NCBI GenBank assembly: GCA_002308115.1
Contig: DBVJ01000079.1
Coordinates: 6,819 to 13,090 of the forward strand
Source: Lachnospiraceae bacterium UBA1267
Lineage (GTDB): Bacteria; Bacillota; Clostridia; Lachnospirales; Lachnospiraceae
DNA: 6,272 bases
Direction: 5' to 3'
In this document: one piece after another, positions 5,749 through 6,272 of the stretch
Layout of the letters: the number at the start of each line of letters is the position of its first letter
Position numbering within the stretch: position 1 is the first letter of the stretch
The notes under the pieces: generated by a model
The model's input: the letters and a program-made list of their open reading frames with translations, nothing else
Database searches by the model: none
Told to the model about the DNA's origin: nothing
Made by a program: the position numbers and the translations under genes

Positions 5749-6272
5749 ATGAAAACTGTGTATCTGCCCGAAAAAGAATTGCTCCCGAACGTTCGGATGG
5801 CGCGCCTTTACGATACCGAGACGGATCGAAAGAAAGGCGCGAGGGTTCCGCGTGTTTCGGACTGCTACGAGCTTTCCTGTTACATTTCCGCCGGCGGCAT
5901 TCTGACCGTGGACGACAGTTTTCATGCGCTTCAGGCAGGAGACGTCAGTTTTACGAAGCCCGGCCAGCTGGTCGCGCTGACACCGCCCTATTCCGCGCTC
6001 AGTGTCTATTTTACGATCGGAGACGCGAAGACGCTTCCGGATAATGAACTGTTGTCAGGCATTCCGACGCTTTCCCATGCAGGCGAGATCATCGAAGAGA
6101 ACATGCGGAAACTCTGCGAATACTCGGTCTCCGACGAGATCGGCATGAAAGCCGCGTCGAACGGCCTGCTTCTGACGATTCTTTCGGAGCTGTACCGCGC
6201 GCTCCACGAGAAGACCCGCTACTCGCAGACGGTGAGCACCGTACTGACCTACATTGAAGGCCATCTGGACGG
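5749..6272 (+). CDS. AraC-family transcriptional regulator, N-terminal part (3' end outside window)
   Basis: The frame is open from ATG 5749 to the window end, 174 codons plus two bases, with no stop. Residues about 38-90 form a cupin-like effector-binding domain: DCYELSCYISAGG, then LTVDDSFHALQAGDVSFTKPGQ, with the YEL, GxL and AGDxxFxxPGQ pattern typical of AraC-type sensor domains. A helical linker follows (about 110-160). The visible end, VLTYIEGHLDG, matches the start of the AraC helix-turn-helix domain, whose remainder is cut off. The ligand and targets are unknown; sugar or glycan catabolism is the commonest role but is not shown here. No Shine-Dalgarno site precedes the ATG, and the strong promoter's start point coincides with it, suggesting a leaderless message. 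An out-of-frame ATG at 5741 lies in the -10 element and is irrelevant. Confidence 0.82.
   Translation, partial: MKTVYLPEKELLPNVRMARLYDTETDRKKGARVPRVSDCYELSCYISAGGILTVDDSFHALQAGDVSFTKPGQLVALTPPYSALSVYFTIGDAKTLPDNELLSGIPTLSHAGEIIEENMRKLCEYSVSDEIGMKAASNGLLLTILSELYRALHEKTRYSQTVSTVLTYIEGHLD

Noticed and set aside
5741..5752. Three-codon upstream reading frame (ATG CTC ATA TGA) overlapping the AraC gene start
   Set aside because: Its ATG lies in the -10 element, upstream of the predicted transcript start, so it would not be in the mRNA.
5785..5796. Perfect 12-bp palindrome CCGAACGTTCGG about 36 bp inside the AraC-type gene, sharing CGAACGTT with 2757-2764 near the tRNA
   Set aside because: About one or two perfect 12-bp palindromes are expected by chance in a window this size, and the shared 8-mer is also within chance. 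It lies within coding sequence and has no repeat partner at the promoter.

Overview
The window reads as chromosomal DNA from a low-oxygen Firmicute, most likely a Clostridia or Lachnospiraceae-type gut anaerobe with moderately high GC. The supporting signs are the rel - MBL hydrolase - hemZ gene order, two oxygen-sensitive radical SAM enzymes, strong purine-rich Shine-Dalgarno sites, two TTG starts, consensus sigma-A-type promoters and a tRNA gene without an encoded CCA end. The genus cannot be fixed from the sequence. I see no insertion sequence, phage gene, CRISPR array or clear sign of gene transfer.

Left block (1-2669, + strand): the 3' end of a rel/spoT-type (p)ppGpp synthetase/hydrolase gene overlaps an MBL-fold metallohydrolase gene by 4 bp. 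That gene overlaps hemZ by 4 bp, with hemZ starting at TTG. The three are almost certainly co-transcribed and translationally coupled. They end at a GC-rich hairpin at 2642-2669.

Middle block (2678-2822): a tRNA-Gln(CTG) gene lies on the minus strand. It converges on hemZ and shares the bidirectional terminator with it. Its own promoter is near-perfect (TTGACT, 17 bp, TATAAT). A weaker + strand promoter for the next gene is interleaved with it.

Right block (2814-6272, + strand): first comes a COG1313/PflX-type radical SAM protein with no visible Shine-Dalgarno site. An OmpR-family response regulator and its membrane histidine kinase follow, overlapping by 8 bp. They have their own promoter, whose -35 region carries an 11-bp-spaced direct repeat. 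Last is the 5' part of an AraC-family regulator that runs off the window. It has a strong promoter whose predicted start point falls on or next to the ATG, so its mRNA may be leaderless.

Functionally this is a mix of housekeeping (stringent response, tRNA, metallohydrolase, porphyrin-type radical SAM enzyme) and signal transduction. I do not find a clearly new multi-gene system. The points most worth checking are the possible leaderless starts, the interleaved tRNA/radical-SAM promoters and the tandem repeat at the two-component promoter.
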